This document shows, in pieces, positions 1-7,094 of a stretch of DNA of 16,391 nt. Positions within the stretch are counted from its first letter, which is position 1. Each line of letters starts with the position of its first letter. Source of the stretch: Bacteroidales bacterium (GTDB lineage Bacteria > Bacteroidota > Bacteroidia > Bacteroidales > UBA932); assembly GCA_017538685.1 (NCBI GenBank), contig JAFYIK010000015.1, positions 1-16,391 of the forward strand, read 5' to 3'. Both the position numbers and the translations under genes were made by a program. The notes below the pieces were generated by a model. That model was not told the DNA's origin, did not search any database, and was given only the letters and a program-made list of their open reading frames with translations.

Positions 1-41
1 ACTTCGCGGGCCCCTCCCGCTCACTGGCCGCGGGTGGCCAG
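1..41. repeat. GC-rich tandem hairpins downstream of asnS, possible extragenic palindromic repeat
   Basis: Two small perfect stem-loops lie side by side: GCGGG (6-10) pairs with CCCGC (16-20), and CTGGCC (24-29) pairs with GGCCAG (36-41). The element starts at or before the window edge and lies about 30 bases past the asnS stop codon. There is no T-tract on either side, so it does not look like a standard intrinsic terminator. The base composition and paired hairpins resemble repetitive extragenic palindromes, but no second copy is visible here. Bases 42-72 show nothing further. Confidence 0.3.
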
Positions 42-72
42 GGTTTCCTAACTGCATTATAGCAATTAATCC

Positions 73-1479
73 TTAGAATTCAGCGTTTTTAGGGGTACGA
101 GGGAACGGGATGACATCGCGGATATTCTGCATTCCCGTGATGAAGAGCAAGAGACGCTCGAAGCCGAGTCCGAAGCCGGAATGAGGGCAGGTGCCGAAAC
201 GGCGGGTGTCCAGATACCACTCCAGATTGTCGCGCTTCATATGCAGTTCGTCGATACGGCCTTCGAGTTTCGCGAGGTCTGCCTCACGCTCGGAACCGCC
301 GATTATCTCTCCGATCTTCGGGAAGAGGACGTCCATCGCGCGGACTGTCTTTCCATCTTCGTTCTGCTTCATATAGAAGGCCTTGATGTCTTTCGGATAA
401 TCCGTGAGGATAACCGGACGCTTGAAGTGCTCTTCCACCAGATATCTTTCGTGTTCGCTCTGGAGATCAGTGCCCCAGTCGACTGGATATTCAAATTTAT
501 GGCCGTTTGCGATGGCTTCCTTCAGGATCTTGATGCCTTCGCCATAGGGCAGGCGCACGAACTCCGTGTCGATTACGCCTTTCAAACGCTCGACTAGGGT
601 GTCGTCGTAGCGGTCGTTAAGGAACTGGATGTCGTCCAGGCAGTTGTCGAGAGCATATCTGACCAGGCTCTTGATGAAGTCCTCGGCGAGGTCCATATTG
701 TCCTTGATGTCGTAGAATGCCATCTCGGGTTCTATCATCCAGAACTCCGCGAGATGCCTCGGGGTGTTCGAGTTCTCTGCGCGGAAGGTGGGGCCGAAGG
801 TGTAGATTTCACCCACTGCCGTGGCTCCGAGCTCACCTTCGAGCTGGCCGCTCACGGTGAGGCTGGTCATCTTTCCGAAGAAGTCCTGTTTGTAGTCCGG
901 CAGGCCCTTTTTGTTCTTCGGAACGTTGTTCAGGTCCAGGGTCGTGACCTGGAACATCTGGCCGGCGCCTTCTGCGTCGGACTCGGTGATAAGGGGAGTG
1001 TTCAAGTAAACGAAGCCCTTATCGTGGAAATACTGGTGGATGGCGAAGGCCATCTGGCTGCGAAGGCGGTACACGGCGCCGAAGGTGTTCGTGCGCGGGC
1101 GCAGGTGCGCGACCGTCCTCAGATACTCGAAGGACGTGTCTTTTTTCTGCAGGGGGTAGCGGACGGGATCGCATTCGCCGTAGACCTCGATCTCCTTTGC
1201 GTGGATCTCCACGGCCTGGCCGCTTCCGATGGATTCGACCAGCGTGCCGGTCACGCCTATGCAGGCGCCGGTGCTGATGCGGGCGAGAACGGGCTCGGTC
1301 GCCTCGTTCTTGTCCACCACTATCTGGATGTTCTTGATAGTGCTTCCGTCGTTAAGCGCGATGAACGCTATTTCTTTGTTTCCTCTTTTCGTCCTTACCC
1401 AACCTTTGGCAAGAACGTCCTGCCCTGCGGACATCGCCAGCAGGTCTTTCACCTTCGTACGAAGTATTTCCTTTGCCAT
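73..1479 (-). CDS. asnS: Asparaginyl-tRNA synthetase
   Basis: Cytoplasmic class IIb aminoacyl-tRNA synthetase that charges tRNA-Asn with asparagine, using ATP. The 468-residue product has the usual bacterial length. An N-terminal OB-fold anticodon-binding domain (about residues 20-105) is followed by the class II catalytic core. Motif 2 is visible at about 232-252 ([11 protein letters not shown], then EFWMIEPE) and motif 3 at 435-443 (GFGLGFERL). The EFWMIEPE text and the overall sequence fit AsnRS rather than AspRS. The ATG at 1479 begins [10 protein letters not shown], a natural start, with an A-rich stretch upstream and no clear Shine-Dalgarno sequence. It is the last gene of the minus-strand block, 63 bases below exbD, and an intrinsic terminator fills most of that gap. 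No -7 element is visible in the gap, so its own promoter is unclear. Confidence 0.97.
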   Translation of the reverse strand: MAKEILRTKVKDLLAMSAGQDVLAKGWVRTKRGNKEIAFIALNDGSTIKNIQIVVDKNEATEPVLARISTGACIGVTGTLVESIGSGQAVEIHAKEIEVYGECDPVRYPLQKKDTSFEYLRTVAHLRPRTNTFGAVYRLRSQMAFAIHQYFHDKGFVYLNTPLITESDAEGAGQMFQVTTLDLNNVPKNKKGLPDYKQDFFGKMTSLTVSGQLEGELGATAVGEIYTFGPTFRAENSNTPRHLAEFWMIEPEMAFYDIKDNMDLAEDFIKSLVRYALDNCLDDIQFLNDRYDDTLVERLKGVIDTEFVRLPYGEGIKILKEAIANGHKFEYPVDWGTDLQSEHERYLVEEHFKRPVILTDYPKDIKAFYMKQNEDGKTVRAMDVLFPKIGEIIGGSEREADLAKLEGRIDELHMKRDNLEWYLDTRRFGTCPHSGFGLGFERLLLFITGMQNIRDVIPFPRTPKNAEF

Positions 1480-1492
1480 TTATTCTTTTTTT

Positions 1493-1524
1493 AAAAAGAG
1501 CAGCCCCCATTGCGAGGGCTGCTC
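1493..1524 (-). terminator. Intrinsic terminator of the exbB-exbD operon
   Basis: On the minus strand a perfect 9-bp stem, GAGCAGCCC (1524-1516) and GGGCTGCTC (1506-1498), closes a 9-base loop and is followed at once by TTTTT (1497-1493). This is a textbook rho-independent terminator. It lies 18 bases past the exbD stop codon, and its T-tract ends about 13 bases before the asnS start codon. Its orientation fits ending exbD transcription. Confidence 0.85.
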
Positions 1525-1542
1525 ATATGAGAGAGCCTGAGT

Positions 1543-2010
1543 TTACTCAGACGGTTTCCTTGCGGAATACATGATCTTAAGCGCGGAGCAGCGACGCAGC
1601 TCCTGCTTAACGTCGGTAATGATACCCATTCGGACATCCTGGTCGGCCCTGATGCAGACGGTCATGAGAGGACGGTCGCCCTCTTTCATGGCCTCACGCT
1701 CGGAAGCGACGAAGTCACGGATGTCTTCCTTGGTCTTGAAGGAATCGTTCAACTGGATACGGGCGTCCGTACCGTACTGCGCCTGCAGCGAACGGATAGG
1801 GGTGCCGATGTTGATATAAGACGAAAGGTCTTTACGCTCCAGTTTCGTGACCTCCGAAGCCTCGGGAAGTTTGACCTGAACTTTGTTCTCGGTCTCACGC
1901 ATCTGCGTGGTGACCATGAAGAAGAACAGGAGCATGAACACGATATCGGAGAGAGAACCCGAAGAGATTCCGGGAACTTCCTTCTTGTTGCTGCCACCAA
2001 ACATTGACAT
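1543..2010 (-). CDS. exbD: ExbD/TolR family biopolymer transport protein (second exbD)
   Basis: Inner-membrane protein that pairs with ExbB to form a proton-driven motor energising TonB-dependent outer-membrane uptake. The 155-residue product has a short cytoplasmic N-terminus, one transmembrane helix at about residues 20-36, and a periplasmic domain. The helix carries the conserved membrane aspartate (D22, in SLSDIVFMLLFFFMVTT), which in this family takes part in proton transfer. The C-terminus ends KIMYSARKPSE, a form I associate with Bacteroidota ExbD proteins. It lies 15 bases after the other exbD and is the last gene of the cluster, followed by an intrinsic terminator. A TonB gene is not present next to it. 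A TolR role is possible, but no tolB or pal is nearby. Confidence 0.92.
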   Translation of the reverse strand: MSMFGGSNKKEVPGISSGSLSDIVFMLLFFFMVTTQMRETENKVQVKLPEASEVTKLERKDLSSYINIGTPIRSLQAQYGTDARIQLNDSFKTKEDIRDFVASEREAMKEGDRPLMTVCIRADQDVRMGIITDVKQELRRCSALKIMYSARKPSE

Positions 2011-2025
2011 AACTTTGTCCTCCTA

Positions 2026-2610
2026 TTATCTTGTTGATGCGTTTACGTCCTTCGGCTCCGCTTCGGAAATGTTCTGGGGAACGGCTTTCTTAACCCATCC
2101 CTGCTCCTCCTCCGAGAGGCGGGCATACTTCTTTCCGAAATTGGCCATCGAGAATTCGTCACGAAGTTCGTTGACTGCCTTCACGAGTTCGTTCTGCACC
2201 GCGATGTACTGAGAGTAACTGGTACCACGGTCGTTCTGCAGGGAGATAACGCCCTTCGACACGGGAACGGCCTTGAAGCCCTCGATATCCTTCACTTCCT
2301 TCTCGGGAAGGCTGGGATCGTTGTTCGGGTTGTCAAGGAACTCCTTGATCTTATCCTTCAGGTAAGGGATGTCGATCTGTTCACTACCGGCAAGTACCTT
2401 GTCCGCGGAGTTGATACGCACCACGATGATGTTTCGGCGGTTGATCTTCTGATCCTCGATCTTCTGGTTGGGATCGGGCATCGGAGGAAGACGGCGCGAA
2501 AGACCAGTCTGGCTTCCCATTGTGGTTGTCATAAGGAAGTAGCAGAGCAGGAGGAATGCGATATCAGCGGTCGAACTGGTATTTAAACCCGGAGTTTTTT
2601 TCTTGGACAT
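2026..2610 (-). CDS. exbD: ExbD/TolR family biopolymer transport protein (first exbD)
   Basis: Second ExbD-type subunit of the same proton-driven envelope motor, longer than its neighbour at 194 residues. One transmembrane helix at about 14-30 contains the conserved aspartate (D16, in STADIAFLLLCYFLMTTT). The periplasmic part has an extra C-terminal region of about 60 residues after the GVISLQNDRGTSY segment, with the text ELRDEF and QNISEAEP. This longer form typically occurs beside a shorter ExbD in Bacteroidota, so the length is not a fusion artefact. It follows the 4-TM gene by 6 bases and precedes the shorter exbD by 15 bases, consistent with one transcript. Two different ExbD proteins beside one ExbB suggest a mixed complex or alternative partners, which is inference. 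Confidence 0.92.
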   Translation of the reverse strand: MSKKKTPGLNTSSTADIAFLLLCYFLMTTTMGSQTGLSRRLPPMPDPNQKIEDQKINRRNIIVVRINSADKVLAGSEQIDIPYLKDKIKEFLDNPNNDPSLPEKEVKDIEGFKAVPVSKGVISLQNDRGTSYSQYIAVQNELVKAVNELRDEFSMANFGKKYARLSEEEQGWVKKAVPQNISEAEPKDVNASTR

Positions 2611-2616
2611 AGTGTT

Positions 2617-3063
2617 TTACTTTGCCTGTTTCTTGTTACGGACACCGGCCACGATCTCTCCGACGATGATGGAAAGGATGGTCAGAGCGCCTACGAGGTA
2701 GGTCAGATTGAGAATTGTATCCGTGAGCTTAAGGGTACTCTTCGAAGGTTGCTCGAGCATACCGAGGGCCTCAGAACCCGGCGACAACAGATACACCACA
2801 AGGACAAGGACAGCTGCGCCTCCGAGAACGGCGAGAATCTTCCAGAGGAATTTCTTGTCGTTCTTAATCCCGATAGCGCCACCGATAATGATGATGCTGC
2901 CGAGAGCGAAGACAACCATCGCATAAGTCCAGTAGAACAGCACGTCGACTGCAAGGCCGTCGTTCTTCTCAAAGCCGTAGATCCAGGCTCCGATGAAGAC
3001 CGCGACGCTGAGCAGAAGAAGCGCCAGCAGGATCCATTTGATGATTTTACTGTAGTTTTTCAT
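2617..3063 (-). CDS. Small four-helix membrane protein of the exbB-exbD cluster, function unknown
   Basis: I do not recognise a named family. The 148-residue product is strongly hydrophobic, with about four predicted membrane helices (roughly residues 8-28, 45-66, 72-93 and 118-139), short loops and a basic C-terminal tail (RNKKQAK). No catalytic motif is visible. It sits between exbB (9 bases upstream) and the first exbD (6 bases downstream), so it is almost certainly cotranscribed with the motor genes. Similar small membrane proteins occur at this place in other Bacteroidota clusters. An accessory or assembly role in the ExbB/ExbD motor is a guess from position only. The reading frame and spacing make it a secure gene even though its job is unknown. 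Confidence 0.85.
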   Translation of the reverse strand: MKNYSKIIKWILLALLLLSVAVFIGAWIYGFEKNDGLAVDVLFYWTYAMVVFALGSIIIIGGAIGIKNDKKFLWKILAVLGGAAVLVLVVYLLSPGSEALGMLEQPSKSTLKLTDTILNLTYLVGALTILSIIVGEIVAGVRNKKQAK

Positions 3064-3072
3064 TGTGAGTCT

Positions 3073-3864
3073 TTATTTTGCCTTGTATGCAGTGAGAACG
3101 TCCACGAGGTCGATCGAGGCCTCTTCCATATCGATGGTGATGCCGTCGATCTTGGCGAGGATGTAGTTGTAGAAGACCTGGAGGATCATAGCGACGATAA
3201 GACCCGCAACCGTAGTGATAAGAGCGACCTTCATACCGCCAGCCACAACGTTAGGGGAGATATCACCTGCAGCCTGGATAGCGTCGAAGGCCTGGATCAT
3301 ACCGATAACGGTTCCAAGGAATCCCAGGGACGGGGCGATGGCGATGAAGAGGGAGATCCATGAGAGACCGTTCTCAAGCATGCTCATCTGGATGGAGCCG
3401 GAGGAAACGACATTCTTCTCCACGACATCCAGACCCTGATCGTAACGATCCAGTCCGTCGTAGAAGATCTTGGCCACAGGACCGCGGGTATTGCGGCAAA
3501 CATCCTTTGCTGCCTCGATTCCGCCTGCCTTGAGGGCTTCTTCAACTTTCGCGACAAGAGCCTTGGCGTTTGTCCTCGAGAACGAGAGATAGAGAATACG
3601 CTCGATCGAGAGAGCCATACCGAGGATAAGGCAGATGATAACGAGTGACATGAACCCTGCACCACCCTCGATGAACTTGGTCTTGAGGGCCTGGTGGAGA
3701 GGAATCTCACTCTGAGTGTTGAACGGGTCAACCTCAGCGTCGTCTGCGGGGGCAGCTACCTCGGTAGCTTCCGGTGCAGCCTGCTCAGATTCCTGTGCCG
3801 ATGCGATGTTGGCGGAGAAGACCAGGATGGCCGCTGCTGCCAAAAACATGGAAATCTTTTTCAT
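3073..3864 (-). CDS. exbB: MotA/TolQ/ExbB proton channel family protein
   Basis: Inner-membrane proton-channel subunit that works with ExbD to convert the proton gradient into mechanical work on TonB. The 263-residue product has an N-terminal signal-like hydrophobic segment ending in ASAQE (residues 1-24), then an Ala/Glu/Asp-rich linker (25-50). Three transmembrane helices follow at about 70-93, 168-190 and 212-235. The family signature GFLGTVIGMIQAF is at 181-193, with the conserved small/Thr-rich last helix (ALITTVAGLIVAMI). The leading signal peptide and acidic linker are absent from E. coli ExbB but resemble the Bacteroidota form. It is the first gene of the four-gene cluster, with a 104-base AT-rich region upstream that probably holds its promoter. 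TolQ is possible, but the paired ExbD neighbours favour ExbB. Confidence 0.93.
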   Translation of the reverse strand: MKKISMFLAAAAILVFSANIASAQESEQAAPEATEVAAPADDAEVDPFNTQSEIPLHQALKTKFIEGGAGFMSLVIICLILGMALSIERILYLSFSRTNAKALVAKVEEALKAGGIEAAKDVCRNTRGPVAKIFYDGLDRYDQGLDVVEKNVVSSGSIQMSMLENGLSWISLFIAIAPSLGFLGTVIGMIQAFDAIQAAGDISPNVVAGGMKVALITTVAGLIVAMILQVFYNYILAKIDGITIDMEEASIDLVDVLTAYKAK

Positions 3865-3968
3865 AACTGTTTTTGATTGTAGTTTTTAATTGTTGTTATT
3901 GATTTTGTTGTTTATGTCCGTTAGCAAAATTCGATGCAATATAGTAAAAAAACTTGAAAGTATTACCA
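3865..3968 (-). promoter_or_regulatory. Probable promoter and leader region of the exbB operon
   Basis: This 104-base gap between tatD and exbB is strikingly AT-rich against its surroundings. Read on the minus strand it contains TACTATATTGCA (the TATATTGC core is at 3943-3936), one base short of a TAnnTTTG -7 element, with no matching TTTG at the -33 position. From about 3918 to the start codon the leader is rich in A and C and has no Shine-Dalgarno sequence, as in many Bacteroidota messages. No terminator hairpin for tatD is visible. Confidence 0.35.
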
Positions 3969-4748
3969 TTAAATGAGCTTGTTGAACAGGTTTAAAGCGT
4001 TATGCGTGGTCGCACGAACGACCTGATCGACGCTTAATCCTTTTAACTCAGCGAGTTTCGCGGCGATGAGGGGGATGTACGAACTTTCGTTGCGCGTGCC
4101 TCTCAATGGAGTGGGCGCGAGATACGGGGCGTCGGTTTCGAGAAGTATCATCTCGATGGGGATGTTCTTGACGGCTTCCGCAATGCCGGCCTTCTTGAAA
4201 GTGAGGACTCCGCCGATTCCCACACTCCAGTCGCCGTATTTCCTTATTCTCGCAGCGGTTTCCGCGCTTCCGCTGAAGGCGTGCAGATTTCCCCTCAGGC
4301 CGAGTCCGCGGCAGCTGTCCAGCACTGAGAAGAAGTCGTCCGTGGCATCGCGAAGATGAATGTTCACCGGGAGATCCAGCCGAGCTGCAAGCTCCAGCTG
4401 GGCTTTCAGGGCTTCTTTTTGCTGCTCCTTGAATTCAGTGCTGAAATGGTAATCCAGTCCGATTTCGCCTATGGCCACGAAACGTTCAGGGTTCTTCGCC
4501 TCTTCGAAGACCTTGTCCAATTCCTCCTGCCAGTCCTCTTTCACCGAGCCGGGGTACAGCCCCAGCATAGGAAAAAGCACGCCCGGGTGCTGCGCGCACA
4601 AATCCAGCATACTCTGTCTCTCGCCGCTGTCGATGTCTGCCTGGAGCATTCTCGTTACCCCGGCCTGCACCGCCCTGGCGATCACGGCATCCCGTTCGCC
4701 TTCATACACCTCGTCGTTGAAGTGGCAATGTGTGTCGATGAATTCCAT
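3969..4748 (-). CDS. tatD: TatD family metal-dependent deoxyribonuclease
   Basis: Cytoplasmic TIM-barrel metallohydrolase of the TatD group, which in characterised members is a 3'-5' DNA exonuclease. The 259-residue length is normal. Metal-site residues are in place: H7 and H9 (DTHCHF), E95 (AIGEIGLDYHF), H131 (NIHLRD), H156 (LHAFSG) and D206 (LLETDAPYL). The usual GLHP segment reads GLYPG (63-67), a mild deviation. The C-terminal text from APTPLRGTRNESSY to NALNLFNKL is typical. The ATG at 4748 begins MEFIDTHCH, so the start is secure. It lies 13 bases below dprA, and those 13 bases contain a perfect -7 element, so it may have its own promoter and a near-leaderless message. Confidence 0.95.
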   Translation of the reverse strand: MEFIDTHCHFNDEVYEGERDAVIARAVQAGVTRMLQADIDSGERQSMLDLCAQHPGVLFPMLGLYPGSVKEDWQEELDKVFEEAKNPERFVAIGEIGLDYHFSTEFKEQQKEALKAQLELAARLDLPVNIHLRDATDDFFSVLDSCRGLGLRGNLHAFSGSAETAARIRKYGDWSVGIGGVLTFKKAGIAEAVKNIPIEMILLETDAPYLAPTPLRGTRNESSYIPLIAAKLAELKGLSVDQVVRATTHNALNLFNKLI

Positions 4749-4753
4749 TAGTA

Positions 4754-4761
4754 CAAATTTA
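4754..4761 (-). promoter_or_regulatory. TAnnTTTG -7 element upstream of tatD
   Basis: On the minus strand the 13-base gap between dprA and tatD reads TAAATTTGTACTA, so TAAATTTG is a perfect match to the Bacteroidota -7 consensus, ending 5 bases before the tatD ATG. No TTTG lies at the usual 19-21 base distance upstream. If used, transcription would start at or next to the start codon. The element is AT-rich and short, so chance is possible. Confidence 0.45.
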
Positions 4762-5928
4762 CTAATTTCTAACCAGAATCATACACCGTTGAAGCAAATC
4801 CGTGACTATGAATCCGCCAGTTTCGAGGGTGCCGACCAATGTCGCGGTCTGGACGTGGTCGATACCGAGCTGCTCGGCGATTTCTTCCACGCAGATTCCG
4901 CGGTTGAGTTTGATGCAGACGGCGATGCGGCAGAGCTTTTCGAGGGTGTCCGCATCCGTGCTTCCGGAGTAGCGGTCGCGAACTTCTTCTTCCAGTTCGG
5001 CTTTGCGGCGACGGTTGTAGGTGCCGAGTCCGAGGGCGTCCGGCAGGGCTTCGACGTCCGCGATGGGCTCTGCAACCTTTTCGCGCAGCAGCGCGTTGCA
5101 GCCCGCCGAGCGGACATCGTCGATCCTGCCGGGCAACGCCCACACGTCGCGGCCGTAATCGAACGCCGTGTGCGCAGTGATCAGACTGCCGCCTTTGCGC
5201 TTGGACTCCACCACGATGGTGGCCGACGACAGTCCGGCGATAATGCGGTTGCGCCTGAGGAAGGTCGCGGCCTGGGCACCCGTGCCGGGAGGGAAGTCGG
5301 TGATCAGCGCGCAGCCGGGAGTGCCCGCGATCTGCTCGGCGTAGCGCCTGTGGCCCTGTGGGTAGATGTCCTCCGGACCGGTAGGGATGACGGCGATGGT
5401 GCGGAGCCCGGCTTCCAGCGCGGCACGGTGCGCCATAATGTCCACGCCGTAGGCCAGTCCGCTCACGATCACGGGTTTATGCTGCGCCTGGGCGAGTGTG
5501 AACACTATCTTGCGGGTCCATTCCTGGCCGTAGAACGACACGTCGCGCGTGCCTACGATAGAGATAAAAGGTCCGTCGGCGAAAAGCTCCTCCATAGGAG
5601 AAACGCTGAGGACATAGAGGCCGGCGGGGGAGTCGGGGCATTCGGCCAGGGCGGAAGGATACTCCGATTCGCCGAAGGCCAGAAACCGGATGCCAAGTTT
5701 ACCCAGCGAATCCAGTTCGGCGGCGCTCCTAGCCAGTTCGGCATCCGAGAGCATACCCTGGAAACGCGAAAAGGGACCGAGCAAATCGTCCCTTTCACGT
5801 TCGCTCAGGCTGAACAGGGCTTCGATCGAGCCCTTTTCTTCTATAAGTCTGTGCGAAACCTGCGGATAATATCCGAAGGCGCGGTTGAGCGTGCAGGCGC
5901 CCACCTTGATGATGTTTGAAGTTTCCAT
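4762..5928 (-). CDS. dprA: DNA-processing protein DprA (Smf)
   Basis: Cytoplasmic single-stranded-DNA-binding protein that loads RecA on incoming DNA in transformable bacteria; it is kept in most bacteria whether or not they are known to be competent. The 388-residue product shows the full DprA order: an N-terminal helical (HhH/SAM-like) region (about 1-95), a Rossmann-fold core with ISIVGTRDVSFYG (123-134), SGLAYGVDIMAH (156-167), the segment ending IPTGPEDIYP (181-190) and RRNRIIAGLS (225-234), then KGGSLITAH (245-253). A C-terminal winged-helix domain (about 325-388) completes it. In the usual FPxG...FPxRNR region it reads TFLRRNR, a small variation. It lies 64 bases below queA and 13 bases above tatD. 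No strong -7 element is visible just upstream, so it may be read from the queA promoter. Confidence 0.95.
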   Translation of the reverse strand: METSNIIKVGACTLNRAFGYYPQVSHRLIEEKGSIEALFSLSERERDDLLGPFSRFQGMLSDAELARSAAELDSLGKLGIRFLAFGESEYPSALAECPDSPAGLYVLSVSPMEELFADGPFISIVGTRDVSFYGQEWTRKIVFTLAQAQHKPVIVSGLAYGVDIMAHRAALEAGLRTIAVIPTGPEDIYPQGHRRYAEQIAGTPGCALITDFPPGTGAQAATFLRRNRIIAGLSSATIVVESKRKGGSLITAHTAFDYGRDVWALPGRIDDVRSAGCNALLREKVAEPIADVEALPDALGLGTYNRRRKAELEEEVRDRYSGSTDADTLEKLCRIAVCIKLNRGICVEEIAEQLGIDHVQTATLVGTLETGGFIVTDLLQRCMILVRN

Positions 5929-5966
5929 ATATCATAATGATTAAAATAAGTTTAGGGTTGGTGAAG

Positions 5967-5987
5967 ACCCCCGATCGGGTCGGGGGT
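5967..5987. repeat. REP-like 8-bp-stem hairpin between queA and dprA
   Basis: A perfect inverted repeat, ACCCCCGA (5967-5974) and TCGGGGGT (5980-5987), flanks a 5-base loop, and the loop and stem also contain the palindrome CCCGATCGGG. It begins 5 bases past the queA stop codon. On the minus strand it is followed by CTTCACC, not a T-run, so it is unlikely to be an efficient intrinsic terminator. It resembles the GTCACCCCCGA-type extragenic palindromes of Bacteroidales genomes. The rest of the gap, on the dprA side, is AT-rich with no clear promoter. Confidence 0.45.
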
Positions 5988-5992
5988 GACGT

Positions 5993-7042
5993 TTACAGGA
6001 TCAGCATAGCGTCTCCGTAGGGGCCGAAGCGGTAGCCTTCTTCGAGGGCGACGCGGTAGGCGTTCATCACTTTCGTGAAACCTCCGAAGGCGGCGACCGT
6101 CATAAGCATCGTGCTCTGAGGGAGATGGAAGTTGCTCACTATCGCATCCGGGATGGAGAACTCGTAAGGAGGGAAGATGAACTTGTTGGTCCAGAGGTCG
6201 TTGTCCTTGATCTCCTTGTTGGTGGTGACGTAGGTCTCCAGGGCGCGGATGACCGTCACGCCCACTGCGACGACCTTATGGCCGGCGCGCTTGGTGGCGT
6301 TGATCTTGTCCGCGGCCTCCCTGGTGATAATCATCCTTTCGCCGTCCATTTTGTGCTTCGAGAGATCCTCCACGTCCACCGAACGGAAATATCCCATTCC
6401 CATATGCACGGTGATGAATGTTTTGTCTATGTCCTTGAGGATCATCCTGTTGAAGAGCTCGCGGCTGAAGTGCAGACCCGCTGCGGGAGCGCTCACCGCA
6501 CCTTCGTTCGCGGCGAAGATGGTCTGATAGTTCTCCACATCGGATTCGTCGGTCTCTTCCTTGACCCACTCCGGCACCGGGGTGTGTCCAAGGGCGTAGA
6601 GAGCCTGCTTGAACTCCTCGTACGGTCCGTCGTAGAGGAAACGGAGGGTGCGGCCGCGGGAGGTGGTGTTGTCTATCACTTCCGCCACCATACTGTCGTC
6701 CTCACCGAAATACAGTTTATTGCCGATACGGATCTTCCTCGCGGGTTCCACGATCACATCCCAGAGCCTCTGCTCCTTCGAAAGTTCGCGGAGAAGAAAC
6801 ACCACGATGTCCGCCTCGGTCTTCTCTTTCTTGCCGTAAAGCTTTGCGGGGATGACTTTCGTGTCGTTCAGCACGAAGTTGTCGCCTTTTCCGAAGTAGT
6901 CGATGATGTTCTTGAACTGCCTGTGCTCGATCTCGCCGGTGTCTTTATGAAGAACGAGGAGACGGCATTCGTCTCTCCAGCGAGTGGGTTCCTTGGCTAT
7001 TTTCTCCTGAGGGAGGTCAAAGTTGAATTGCGAAAGTTTCAT
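5993..7042 (-). CDS. queA: S-adenosylmethionine:tRNA ribosyltransferase-isomerase
   Basis: Cytoplasmic enzyme that moves the ribosyl part of SAM onto 7-aminomethyl-7-deazaguanine in tRNA to give epoxyqueuosine, the penultimate step of queuosine synthesis. The 349-residue length is normal. Family signatures are the N-terminal MKLSQFNFDLP, LNDTKVIPAKL (58-68), NYQTIFA (171-177), GAVSAPAAGLHF (181-192), FHLPQSTMLM near the C-terminus, and the closing RFGPYGDAMLIL. The start at 7042 matches the family start exactly. It follows the rRNA methyltransferase gene by 52 bases, a gap that holds a plausible but imperfect promoter, and a hairpin follows its stop codon. No other queuosine gene is in the window. 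Confidence 0.96.
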   Translation of the reverse strand: MKLSQFNFDLPQEKIAKEPTRWRDECRLLVLHKDTGEIEHRQFKNIIDYFGKGDNFVLNDTKVIPAKLYGKKEKTEADIVVFLLRELSKEQRLWDVIVEPARKIRIGNKLYFGEDDSMVAEVIDNTTSRGRTLRFLYDGPYEEFKQALYALGHTPVPEWVKEETDESDVENYQTIFAANEGAVSAPAAGLHFSRELFNRMILKDIDKTFITVHMGMGYFRSVDVEDLSKHKMDGERMIITREAADKINATKRAGHKVVAVGVTVIRALETYVTTNKEIKDNDLWTNKFIFPPYEFSIPDAIVSNFHLPQSTMLMTVAAFGGFTKVMNAYRVALEEGYRFGPYGDAMLIL

Positions 7043-7055
7043 ATCCGTACATAGA

Positions 7056-7089
7056 CTAAAGTATTATATATACGGTCACTTTCCCCAAA
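7056..7089 (-). promoter_or_regulatory. Candidate queA promoter
   Basis: On the minus strand TTTG (7089-7086) is followed after 22 bases by TACTTTAG (7063-7056), which matches TAnnTTTG at all but one position. The spacing is one base longer than the usual 19-21. The element ends 13 bases before the queA ATG. It fits the Bacteroidota two-part promoter, but neither the spacing nor the -7 box is perfect. Confidence 0.4.
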
Positions 7090-7094
7090 AAGTT

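Noticed and set aside
4471..5919. A 482-codon plus-strand open frame across tatD and dprA
   Set aside because: It runs antisense through two confidently identified genes and has no recognisable motif.
4762..5928. dprA as evidence for a competence or defence island
   Set aside because: dprA is a widespread chromosomal gene, and its neighbours here are housekeeping genes with no other competence or defence genes.
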